7,504 bases of DNA from assembly GCA_031548675.1 (NCBI GenBank), contig JAVBQU010000136.1, positions 1 to 7,504 of the forward strand. Direction: 5' to 3'. The stretch comes from JAVBQU01 sp031548675. Its GTDB lineage: Bacteria; Bacteroidota; Bacteroidia; Bacteroidales; P3. Under the pieces are notes generated by a model. That model searched no databases. It saw nothing but the letters and a program-made list of their open reading frames with translations, and was not told the DNA's origin. The translations under genes were made by a program, and so were the position numbers. This document shows positions 1 through 5,134 of this stretch, one piece after another (position 1 is the stretch's first letter; every line of letters starts with the position of its first letter).

Positions 1-58
1 AATTGCTTACTGCTTGAATTTCGATAGCATTTCTTCGAAACAGCACTGCATGTTTTTA

Positions 59-152
59 TAATAGACTTCTTCGGGAAATATCCTAAAGCAAAAATCAGAG
101 CGTCATTGCAATGACGTTGTTAAAATTGGTATTTCCCTGAAGGAGTCTATTA
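59..152. repeat. MITE-like inverted-repeat element, copy A
   Basis: The ends form an imperfect inverted repeat. Positions 59-80 (TAATAGACTTCTTC then GGGAAATA) pair with 130-152 (TATTTCCCTGAAGG then AGTCTATTA), with one mismatch and one extra base. The centre carries a perfect 16-bp palindrome, CGTCATTGCAATGACG, at 101-116. The stretch from about 73 to 109 resembles a second element near 1373-1408: GGGAAATA, then AAAGCAA, then TCAGAGCGTCA followed by TGC. The CGTCATTGC core resembles the dispersed CGTCATTGCGAG-type intergenic repeats I know from Bacteroidota and other genomes; that link is from memory. It could be a small non-autonomous mobile element or a folded RNA in the leader of the next gene. 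No target-site duplication is clear. Confidence 0.6.
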
Positions 153-242
153 TTTTTTGTCCATCAGTTATCTATTGGGGTAAAAATGCTAAATTTGCAC
201 CTGCCTAATAGAAACCATATCAAATTCAATCACAGACCATCG

Positions 243-1337
243 ATGAATCTAAGAAAATTAATTACAGCCATATTACTTTATTTTATATCGCTATCTGCAT
301 TCAGCAATGATAAACCCTTGCGGTTGGGCATAGCCGGACTTTCTCATGCGCATGTGTGGGAACTTATAGCCCGCCTCGATAGGGGCGATTTTATCATAGT
401 AGGTATTGCAGAGCAGAATAAAGAGCTTTGGAACAACCAGTATCTGCGGGCAAAAGTACCTGATAGTCTATTCTTCGAAAATATCGACGCCATGCTGGAT
501 AAAACCCAGCCGGAAGCTGTTATTGTATACGAGAGTATCTTCGACCACCTGCGGATAGTGGAAGCATGTGCTCCGCGAGGGGTTCATGTAATGGTAGAAA
601 AGCCGCTTGCCGTTTCTGTCAACCATGCTGCACGCATGGCAGAGCTTGCCCGTAAGTATCATACGCTGCTGCTTACCAATTTCGAAACTACTTGGTATCC
701 GTCGAATAACAAGGCGTATGCAATGGTAAATAACGAAAATGCCATCGGTAAAATATCCCGTATAAATGTTTACGACGGGCATCAGGGACCGATTGAAATA
801 GGATGCGGACCTGAATTTACGAATTGGCTTACCGACCCTGTAAAAAATGGCGGAGGGGCAGTGGTCGATTTTGGCTGCTACGGGGCAAATCTTTGCACTT
901 GGATGCTTAAGGGAAGAAAACCTTTGACTGTTTTTGCGGAACTGAAACAGTATAAACCAGAGAAATATCCGAAGGTAGATGATGATGCTACAATTGTGCT
1001 CGATTATGGCGATGTAACGGCAGTAATTATGGCTTCGTGGAACTGGCCTTTCTCCCGCAAGGACATGCATATATATGGAAACAAAGGATATATTTATCAG
1101 GATAATGCTTCGGATATGCGGATGCGGACAGGGGAAACGGAAGAGAGCCTAAAAGCATCTAAGCTCACAGAGCCTTACAACGATCCGTTTTTATACCTGA
1201 AAGCAGCAGTACAAAAAGAAATCACTATAAAACCTACCGATTTATCGTCGTTAGAAAATAATCTTATTGTGGTCGAAATTTTGGAAGCTGCCATCCAAAG
1301 TGCCAAAACGGGGAAAGCTGTAAAATTGAGAGATTAA
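243..1337 (+). CDS. Exported Gfo/Idh/MocA-family oxidoreductase
   Basis: Likely an NAD(P)-dependent sugar or sugar-derivative oxidoreductase; the substrate cannot be read from the sequence. I chose the ATG at 243, giving 364 aa, because the protein then opens with a compact Sec signal peptide (MNLRKLITAILLYF..., likely cleaved near residue 21 after AFS). The ATG at 186 has a G-run just upstream but would add 19 polar residues before the signal. The Rossmann motif follows at about residues 29-37 (GIAGLSHAH), where the usual third glycine of GxGxxG is replaced and a His-x-His pair appears. The family hallmark EKPLA is at 119-123. A GGGAVVDFGCYG segment at 203-214 matches the second conserved block, with Tyr where many members have His. 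No lipobox cysteine is seen, so a soluble periplasmic protein is inferred. It appears monocistronic, flanked by related repeats on both sides. The family is sure; the exact start is moderately so. Confidence 0.88.
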   Translation: MNLRKLITAILLYFISLSAFSNDKPLRLGIAGLSHAHVWELIARLDRGDFIIVGIAEQNKELWNNQYLRAKVPDSLFFENIDAMLDKTQPEAVIVYESIFDHLRIVEACAPRGVHVMVEKPLAVSVNHAARMAELARKYHTLLLTNFETTWYPSNNKAYAMVNNENAIGKISRINVYDGHQGPIEIGCGPEFTNWLTDPVKNGGGAVVDFGCYGANLCTWMLKGRKPLTVFAELKQYKPEKYPKVDDDATIVLDYGDVTAVIMASWNWPFSRKDMHIYGNKGYIYQDNASDMRMRTGETEESLKASKLTEPYNDPFLYLKAAVQKEITIKPTDLSSLENNLIVVEILEAAIQSAKTGKAVKLRD

Positions 1338-1370
1338 GATAAGGTGTAAATTACTTTAAATAAGAACTCT

Positions 1371-1440
1371 CAGGGAAATAGTGAAAGCAAGATTCAGAGC
1401 GTCACTGCGAGTCAGAATGACGAAGCAGGAAGCCAATCTA
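1371..1440. repeat. CGTCATTGCGAG-type intergenic repeat, copy B
   Basis: This spacer segment shares with copy A (59-152) the run GGGAAATA, AAAGCAA, then TCAGAGCGTCA and TGC, in the same order and orientation. It then continues differently: GAGTCAGAATGACGAAGCA, followed by AATCT. CGTCA at 1400-1404 and TGACG at 1418-1422 form a small inverted repeat. The pattern CGTCAnTGCGAG...TGACGAAGCA...AATC matches a repeat family common in intergenic DNA of Bacteroidota, as I recall it. The long terminal inverted repeats of copy A are not evident, so B may be a decayed or differently bounded member. It sits between the oxidoreductase and the methyltransferase. I see no promoter or terminator in this spacer. 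Confidence 0.5.
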
Positions 1441-1480
1441 TATTTATTTTAAACAGCTATAAAAGATAAACATTATAAGC

Positions 1481-2113
1481 ATGGAAGAATTTTGGGAAAC
1501 AAACTTTATAGAAAAGCAGACTATGTGGGGCTTCGAGCCATCCGCTTCTGCTGTTATGGCAAAAGATATTTTTCTGGATGAAGGAATCAGGAATATATTG
1601 ATACCCGGAATCGGCTATGGAAGAAATGCAAAAATTTTTCTGGAAAACGGTATACATGTTACGGGTATCGAAATTTCTAAAACAGCTATTGAATTAGCCC
1701 GTACACAAAACCGGCTCAATATTCCGATATATCATGGGTCTGTAAACGAAATGCCTTTCGACCAAGAACTTTACGACGGAATATTCTGCCATGCTCTTAT
1801 CCATTTGTTGAATAGCCGCGAAAGAAAGAAATTTATAAGAGATTGCTATAAACAATTGAAACCGGAAGGATGCATGTTGTTTTCGACCATCTCGCAAAAT
1901 GATGCAATGTATGGAAAAGGGAAGCTGTTGAGCAAAGAAAGATTTGAAATGCCCCATGGGGCTAAATTGTTTTTTTATACGCCTGATTCCATAAAACAGG
2001 AATTTGGAAATTACGGATTAATAGATTTTGCAGAGATTGATGAAACTATGAAATCTAAAGAAAACCATCCTTCGATGCAATTCACAATCGTGAAATGCAA
2101 AAAACGAATATAA
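1481..2113 (+). CDS. Class I SAM-dependent methyltransferase
   Basis: A 210-aa cytoplasmic methyltransferase; the acceptor is unknown. SAM-binding motif I is at residues 39-50 (ILIPGIGYGRNA), followed by the acidic ribose-binding position E64 (VTGIEIS). The motif IV-like strand is at 98-110 (YDGIFCHALIHLL), and LKPEG at 126-130 gives the post-V/VI loop typical of the Methyltransf_11/25 group. The N-terminal FWETNF and MWGFEPSASA segments resemble small methyltransferases of the TehB/thiol-methyltransferase-like type, which suggests a small-molecule acceptor, but this is inference. The length suits a single-domain enzyme. The ATG at 1481 has no Shine-Dalgarno and follows an A/T-rich leader, as is usual in Bacteroidota. 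The membrane-protein gene starts 15 nt after the stop, so the two are probably co-transcribed. Confidence 0.85.
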   Translation: MEEFWETNFIEKQTMWGFEPSASAVMAKDIFLDEGIRNILIPGIGYGRNAKIFLENGIHVTGIEISKTAIELARTQNRLNIPIYHGSVNEMPFDQELYDGIFCHALIHLLNSRERKKFIRDCYKQLKPEGCMLFSTISQNDAMYGKGKLLSKERFEMPHGAKLFFYTPDSIKQEFGNYGLIDFAEIDETMKSKENHPSMQFTIVKCKKRI

Positions 2114-2128
2114 CTACAATAACTTATT

Positions 2129-2812
2129 ATGAATGAAGAAACGCTGCAATCTTTTGCTAATTTACTAAGCGAATATAAAGTTTTCATTATAATAGTCATC
2201 TTCTTGATTATAACAAGTCTGTTGGTTGTCAAAAAATGGTTGAGCAGTAATAAAATGCCTAATCTTTTTCGTTCCGCTTTCGGGATTGGACGTGATTATA
2301 AATCGGAATTGCAAGCCATTGCCGACCAACACATACAATACACAAAAGGTCTCACATGGGTTTATGGGGATATTAATCTATCCGAATGGAAACAGGGGCT
2401 AACAAGTTTGCAGAAAAATATCCACAAATCGTACATTGTTGCTTTCGGCAATGCTAAAATGGTAATTATTCCTGTTTTGGTTAAACAAGATAAGATCGTA
2501 GGATACGAACCTTTGCTAATTTCCAAAGATAATATTGCGAAATTGAACTATTCCAATCTGCTTAAAACGACTAAATTGCGAATTGCTGATAATCCGAAAG
2601 AGATAGAATTTCAGGTTCGGGGAAATGTTTTTAAATCAGTAGTATTTACAGATGTTTTTGCCGAATATGACGAGAGCAGTGGAGAAATAATACAACCGGA
2701 TAATAGAATGCTATCCGGCAATGAGATTGTTTCTAAAGTAACAATCAATCAGAAACAAGAACAAAAAATGTATGAGCAGTTTATTAAAACATTGATTCGG
2801 GAAATAGGATAG
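2129..2812 (+). CDS. Single-pass membrane protein, function unknown
   Basis: A 227-aa protein I do not recognise. A short polar N-terminus is followed by one strong transmembrane helix at about residues 17-35 (VFIIIVIFLIITSLLVV), then KKW as a positively charged stop, so the long C-terminal part is predicted to face the cytoplasm. The soluble part (about 40-227) is mixed alpha/beta. Hydrophobic strands appear at 102-117 (YIVAFGNAKMVIIPVLV) and 164-177, and a charged helix closes the protein (207-227). It has no cysteine motif, no nucleotide-binding loop and no signal-cleavage site. It starts 15 nt after the methyltransferase stop and shares its direction, so co-expression is likely, but nothing links the two biochemically. 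The alternating acidic and hydrophobic pattern supports a real gene. Confidence 0.75.
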   Translation: MNEETLQSFANLLSEYKVFIIIVIFLIITSLLVVKKWLSSNKMPNLFRSAFGIGRDYKSELQAIADQHIQYTKGLTWVYGDINLSEWKQGLTSLQKNIHKSYIVAFGNAKMVIIPVLVKQDKIVGYEPLLISKDNIAKLNYSNLLKTTKLRIADNPKEIEFQVRGNVFKSVVFTDVFAEYDESSGEIIQPDNRMLSGNEIVSKVTINQKQEQKMYEQFIKTLIREIG

Positions 2813-2822
2813 GTAAAATGAT

Positions 2823-2850
2823 AAAAGCAATTGATAAAATTGATTTTTTC
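2823..2850 (+). terminator. Weak Rho-independent terminator candidate
   Basis: AAAA-g-CAATT (2823-2832) pairs with AATTG-a-TTTT (2838-2847) around a 5-nt GATAA loop, with one internal mismatch, and the T-run extends to 2849. The stem is almost all A-T, so it would be weak. It lies 10 nt after the stop of the membrane-protein gene, where the methyltransferase operon should end. Confidence 0.35.
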
Positions 2851-2862
2851 GGACAATTTCTA

Positions 2863-2900
2863 ACTCTGTTAAGCGGAAAATGTTTTTCCGCTTGGGACCA
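2863..2900. repeat. Intergenic hairpin repeat, copy 1
   Basis: A perfect 10-bp stem, AAGCGGAAAA (2871-2880) with TTTTCCGCTT (2884-2893), encloses a 3-nt TGT loop. Flanking bases CTCTGTT before and GGGACC after are shared in large part with copy 2 at 4900-4937. It lies between the converging methyltransferase operon and doxX-like gene, so it could help stop transcription from both sides. No T-tract follows it on either strand, so it is not a canonical terminator. Confidence 0.6.
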
Positions 2901-2960
2901 CTATAGTGCTGAAGTCAAATACAATTTCTGCCCAATATCAGGCAAACGCCAAGTCTATTA

Positions 2961-3380
2961 TTAAGCTTTTCCTTTTGTGAAAAAATTGTCAAGAGCATAT
3001 TTCCCCGGTCCGGTTAATAGCAGCGCAACAAAAACGCCTAAATATAGAAAAGCCATTTCGCCATTATGTTCGCCCACCAATTTAGCCCCATGAGCAATAA
3101 AAAAAGCGATGAACATATTAATAATTATAGGAATAAGGGCAAGTCTATAGAGTAATCCAACAAAAACGCCCAACGCACAAAAAAACTCGGCAAAAACTAC
3201 CAACGCCGCAGCCGGTGCACCTCCCATCTGAGCAAAACCCTGAGCCGTAGCCTCAAAGTTTGTAAGTTTCCCCCAGCCGTGGGTAACCAGCATTCCGGCA
3301 AATACAATTCTCAAAATTAATAATGCCATAGATGTGGTATTGTTGTGTATGTTTTCAGGGAACAAAATCTTTTTAATCAT
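2961..3380 (-). CDS. DoxX family membrane protein
   Basis: A 139-aa, four-helix inner-membrane protein of the DoxX family (Pfam DoxX). Helices lie at about residues 17-35, 56-76, 79-97 and 108-124. The first helix carries the family pattern LLILRIVFAGMLVTHGWGKL, with the conserved His-Gly...Lys at its end. A Gly/Ala-rich loop (QMGGAPAAAL) follows, and the third loop holds HGAKLVGEHNGEMA. DoxX proteins are small quinone-linked or redox-associated membrane proteins; most bacterial members have no proven role, and none is assigned here. The length is normal for the family. The start gives a short polar N-terminus before helix 1; Met18 is an alternative. The gene is alone on the minus strand and converges with the upstream operon. 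No clear TAnnTTTG promoter is visible upstream on this strand. Confidence 0.88.
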   Translation of the reverse strand: MIKKILFPENIHNNTTSMALLILRIVFAGMLVTHGWGKLTNFEATAQGFAQMGGAPAAALVVFAEFFCALGVFVGLLYRLALIPIIINMFIAFFIAHGAKLVGEHNGEMAFLYLGVFVALLLTGPGKYALDNFFTKGKA

Positions 3381-3610
3381 GATTTTTTATTCTAAAATTT
3401 GTAACTTATTATTTATGGATGAGTTAAAATTTCATCTATGTTTCAGAACAAACATGAGCTCAAAAAGTTCATTTAGTTCAACAAGCCTGACAAGAAGACC
3501 CTTTCGTGGTCTCGTTTTATCAAAATAATATTCTTTTCCTCATTTCTCACTCATAGCGATAGGTCTTTTTGCTGTTGAATACAAACCCTTGTTTTTATTT
3601 CCTGTATTTG
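3381..3610. other. Gene-free stretch with a small two-strand open segment
   Basis: No convincing gene lies here. At 3435-3539 the minus strand is open for 35 codons without a usable start codon. It encodes a charged, leucine-rich segment ending ...VELNELFELMFVLKHR and stop, with three tandem 9-base steps each starting GAACT or GAGCT (ELN, ELF, ELM). The plus strand is open over the same bases up to a stop at 3526-3528. A small hairpin, AGACC (3496-3500) with GGTCT (3508-3512), loop CTTTCGT, is followed by TTTT. This may be a gene remnant, a dispersed repeat or a structured RNA. The rest is AT-rich, with nothing I can name. Confidence 0.3.
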
Positions 3611-3632
3611 TGTAAAAAAATATTTTATTACA
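3611..3632. promoter_or_regulatory. Near-perfect 22-bp palindrome, possible operator
   Basis: The site reads TGTAAAAAAAT on one half and ATTTTATTACA on the other, and matches its own reverse complement at 20 of 22 positions. It ends 12 bp before the TACATTTG promoter element at 3645-3652, so a protein bound here would cover the -33 region. A dimeric repressor or activator site is plausible. The sequence is simple enough that an AT-rich coincidence cannot be excluded. Confidence 0.35.
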
Positions 3633-3644
3633 AAAAAATATTTT

Positions 3645-3652
3645 TACATTTG
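3645..3652 (+). promoter_or_regulatory. Bacteroidota promoter -7 element (TACATTTG)
   Basis: TACATTTG matches the Bacteroidota -7 consensus TAnnTTTG exactly and is followed by TAGCG, where transcription would begin near 3659. No good TTTG -33 element is found 19-21 bp upstream. If active, it would transcribe through the 21-bp array, giving the 4142 gene a leader of about 480 nt, or it would drive only a short transcript. Confidence 0.45.
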
Positions 3653-3741
3653 TAGCGTTTTTATGTTTTTACTTTGTCTTTCTGTAATTTTATTGATCCG
3701 CTTGCCATGTTCAGAAACTCTTCCGGCAATTTTATTATGAA

Positions 3742-4077
3742 GTTTTGCAAATCAATGGTACTGCTTCGTAAAAAAATAACAGAGTCCCATGAAAAAATGA
3801 TAATGTTCCACTAAAAAATGGTAGAGTCCCATGAAAAAATGATAATGTTCCACTAAAAAATGGTAGTGTCCCATGAAAAAATGATAATGTTCCACTAAAA
3901 AATGGTAGTGTCCCATGAAAAAATGATGATGTTCCACTAAAAAATGGCAATGTCCCATGAAAAAATGACAATGTTCCACTAAAAAATGGTAGTGTCCCAT
4001 GAAAAAATGATGATGTTCCACTAAAAAATGGCAATGTAACATAGAAAAATGATAATGCCGCACTGAAAGAATACAAT
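3742..4077. repeat. Tandem array of 21-bp A-tract units (42-bp dimers)
   Basis: Twelve exact-length 21-bp units run without gaps from 3784 to 4035, alternating two types. Type 1 is GTCCCATG, then A6, then TGA plus a variable four bases. Type 2 is GTTCCACT, then A6, then TGG plus a variable four bases. The repeat is therefore six 42-bp dimers. In all six copies of each type the first 17 bases are invariant, and changes occur only in the last four (TAAT, TGAT, CAAT; TAGT, TAGA, CAAT). Two degenerate units flank each end (3742-3783 and 4036-4077). Twenty-one base pairs is two helical turns, so the A6 tracts lie on one face and should bend the DNA. The plus strand is closed by TGA and TAA in every dimer. 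Two minus-strand frames stay open only because 21 is a multiple of three. It lies 64 bp before the 4142 gene. Confidence 0.92.
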
Positions 4078-4080
4078 GGT

Positions 4081-4111
4081 TTTGAAAAAAGATATAGAAT
4101 AAATAGTTTTC
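4081..4111 (+). promoter_or_regulatory. Candidate promoter between the array and the 4142 gene
   Basis: TTTG at 4081-4084 is followed, after a 19-bp spacer, by TAGTTTTC at 4104-4111. This fits the Bacteroidota layout of a TTTG -33 box and TAnnTTTG -7 box, with one mismatch in the last -7 base. Transcription would begin near 4118 and give a leader of about 24 nt. It places the 21-bp array directly upstream of the promoter, where a binding or curvature element would act. Confidence 0.4.
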
Positions 4112-4141
4112 GGAATTATTAATAATAAAAAATTTTCAACA

Positions 4142-4792
4142 ATGACAGGAAAAATAATTGCACAAAAGCTGCACAGTATGGAAAATGGTATTATGGGGGC
4201 ATTGAACTCACCCCAAATCATTGAAAGAATGATACCATATGGTTATACACCTGAACGGATCCAAAGCGAAGGGAGAGCTCTTTGGGATAAAGCCAATGAA
4301 TTAGCTATTTATCATAGTAAAAAGTATGGGGAACAGTTTGAATCCACAGCTCAAAGCCAGCTGCTTTTAGAAAAGGCATATCAAAATTATATCGTAACGC
4401 TAAAAATAGTGAGAATAGCCTTTAAAGATAATGTAGAACTATTGAAAGGCTTAGATGCTACCGGTAAACGAAGCAGGAGCTATTCGGGCTGGCTGAAAAA
4501 TAGCCGAGTGTTCTATACCAACCTGCTGTCAAATCCTGCTGCGTTGGATAGATTGATTATGTTTAATGTTACTGCCGATCGTCTTACCAATGAATTAGAC
4601 GAAGTAAATTGTTTTGAAGAACTTTATACCCAAGAACTGGCAGGTAAAGCAGATGCTCAACAATCTACTGTTGACCGCGACCAAGCTTTTGATGAGCTTT
4701 GCAACTGGTACAGCGATTTCCGTGCCATCGCCCGCATTGCCCTCTACGATAAACCACAATTGCTCGAAGCGATGGGGATAGTGAAGAGGTAG
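4142..4792 (+). CDS. Uncharacterised alpha-helical protein with internal duplication
   Basis: A 216-aa soluble protein with no signal peptide, membrane helix or known catalytic motif; I cannot assign a function. It consists of two similar halves, about residues 23-110 and 131-216. Matching segments are SPQIIERMIPYGYTPERI (23-40) with NPAALDRLIMFNVTADRL (131-148), and LKIVRIAFKDNVELL...KR (87-110) with RAIARIALYDKPQLL...KR (194-216). Each half also carries a Ser-Thr step and a helix ending near Tyr before the RIA block. The linker (109-125) contains RSRSYSGWLK. Both halves look helical, suggesting a repeat-helical or bundle fold. The ATG at 4142 follows an A-rich leader. The gene is alone, with the 21-bp array and a promoter-like site upstream and a strong terminator 10 nt after the stop. 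I recall similar uncharacterised proteins in Bacteroidota but cannot name a family. Confidence 0.82.
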   Translation: MTGKIIAQKLHSMENGIMGALNSPQIIERMIPYGYTPERIQSEGRALWDKANELAIYHSKKYGEQFESTAQSQLLLEKAYQNYIVTLKIVRIAFKDNVELLKGLDATGKRSRSYSGWLKNSRVFYTNLLSNPAALDRLIMFNVTADRLTNELDEVNCFEELYTQELAGKADAQQSTVDRDQAFDELCNWYSDFRAIARIALYDKPQLLEAMGIVKR

Positions 4793-4802
4793 AGATTTTA
4801 GG

Positions 4803-4850
4803 TAAAGGGATTGACAGCTTTCCGCAAAGTTTTCAATCCCTTTATTTTTT
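4803..4850 (+). terminator. Strong Rho-independent terminator
   Basis: TAAAGGGATTGA (4803-4814) pairs perfectly over 12 bp with TCAATCCCTTTA (4833-4844), followed at once by six T (4845-4850). The 18-nt loop can form a small inner CTTT/AAAG stem (4818-4821 with 4826-4829). It starts 10 nt after the stop of the 216-aa protein gene, ending that gene as a single transcription unit. Confidence 0.9.
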
Positions 4851-4899
4851 GAGAGATTACTTTTTTAAAATACAAAATAATTTGGGAATAACTTCCGCC

Positions 4900-4937
4900 T
4901 CCCTGTTAAGCGGAAAAGCATTTTCCGTTTGGAACAC
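4900..4937. repeat. Intergenic hairpin repeat, copy 2
   Basis: AAGCGGAAAA (4908-4917) pairs with TTTTCCGTTT (4921-4930) through one G-U pair around a GCA loop. It aligns without gaps to copy 1 at 2863-2900, sharing CTGTTAAGCGGAAAA, then TTTTCCG, TTGG and AC. The loop differs. It lies 50 bp after a strong terminator and 54 bp before a promoter, so a terminator role is not needed here. That favours a dispersed repeat over a gene-end signal. Confidence 0.6.
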
Positions 4938-4990
4938 AATCCAATTTAAAATTTGACAAAGAAAGCAATAAGATTTATTGGTAAGTGTAT

Positions 4991-4998
4991 TAACTTTG
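4991..4998 (+). promoter_or_regulatory. Bacteroidota promoter -7 element (TAACTTTG)
   Basis: TAACTTTG matches TAnnTTTG exactly and is followed by CATCGG, a common Bacteroidota initiation context. Transcription would begin near 5005, giving the 430-aa protein gene a leader of about 130 nt. No clear -33 TTTG is found at the usual spacing. The leader holds three tiny ATG frames (5031, 5053 and 5061), the longest 19 codons, but no clear RNA fold. Confidence 0.55.
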
Positions 4999-5134
4999 CA
5001 TCGGTCGAATCCATATATTTCATTTTGGTTATGGAAAACAGCTGAGTAAGGTATGAGCTAATGAATAGAAATATCTACGTAATTAAAAATAATTTATATC
5101 ACCTACTTAACATACTATAATAAAGTTACGGGCA

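Noticed and set aside
2..61. Possible C-terminal tail of an upstream plus-strand gene, open from the window edge to TAA at 59-61.
   Set aside because: Only 19 codons are visible, the composition is unremarkable, and nothing can be recognised. It may be real, but it cannot be supported from this window.
3784..4035. CRISPR array.
   Set aside because: The units are contiguous, with no unique spacers of typical length, the repeat is only 21 bp, and no cas gene is present.
3784..4035. Conserved RNA hairpins within the array (CACTA with TAGTG, loop of 8).
   Set aside because: The pairing exists in only three of the six dimers. The variants TAGAG and CAATG break it without compensation, so structure is not what is being kept.
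3735..4076. Two long minus-strand reading frames of 7- and 14-residue repeats (FFHGTLPFFSG and HYHFLVEH types) across the array.
   Set aside because: They exist only because the 21-bp unit is a multiple of three and lacks minus-strand stops in those frames. Two overlapping frames are open at once, there is no signal for translation, and the amino acids are a low-complexity reading of the A-tracts.
3742..4792. Plasmid-type iteron origin with a replication protein.
   Set aside because: The 21-bp spacing suits iterons, but the 216-aa protein has no Rep-like winged-helix signature that I can see, and there is no partition or mobilisation gene.
5061..5120. Nineteen-codon frame just before the 430-aa protein gene, possible leader peptide.
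   Set aside because: The composition is what AT-rich DNA gives by chance, with no attenuator-like hairpins or runs of a single regulatory codon.
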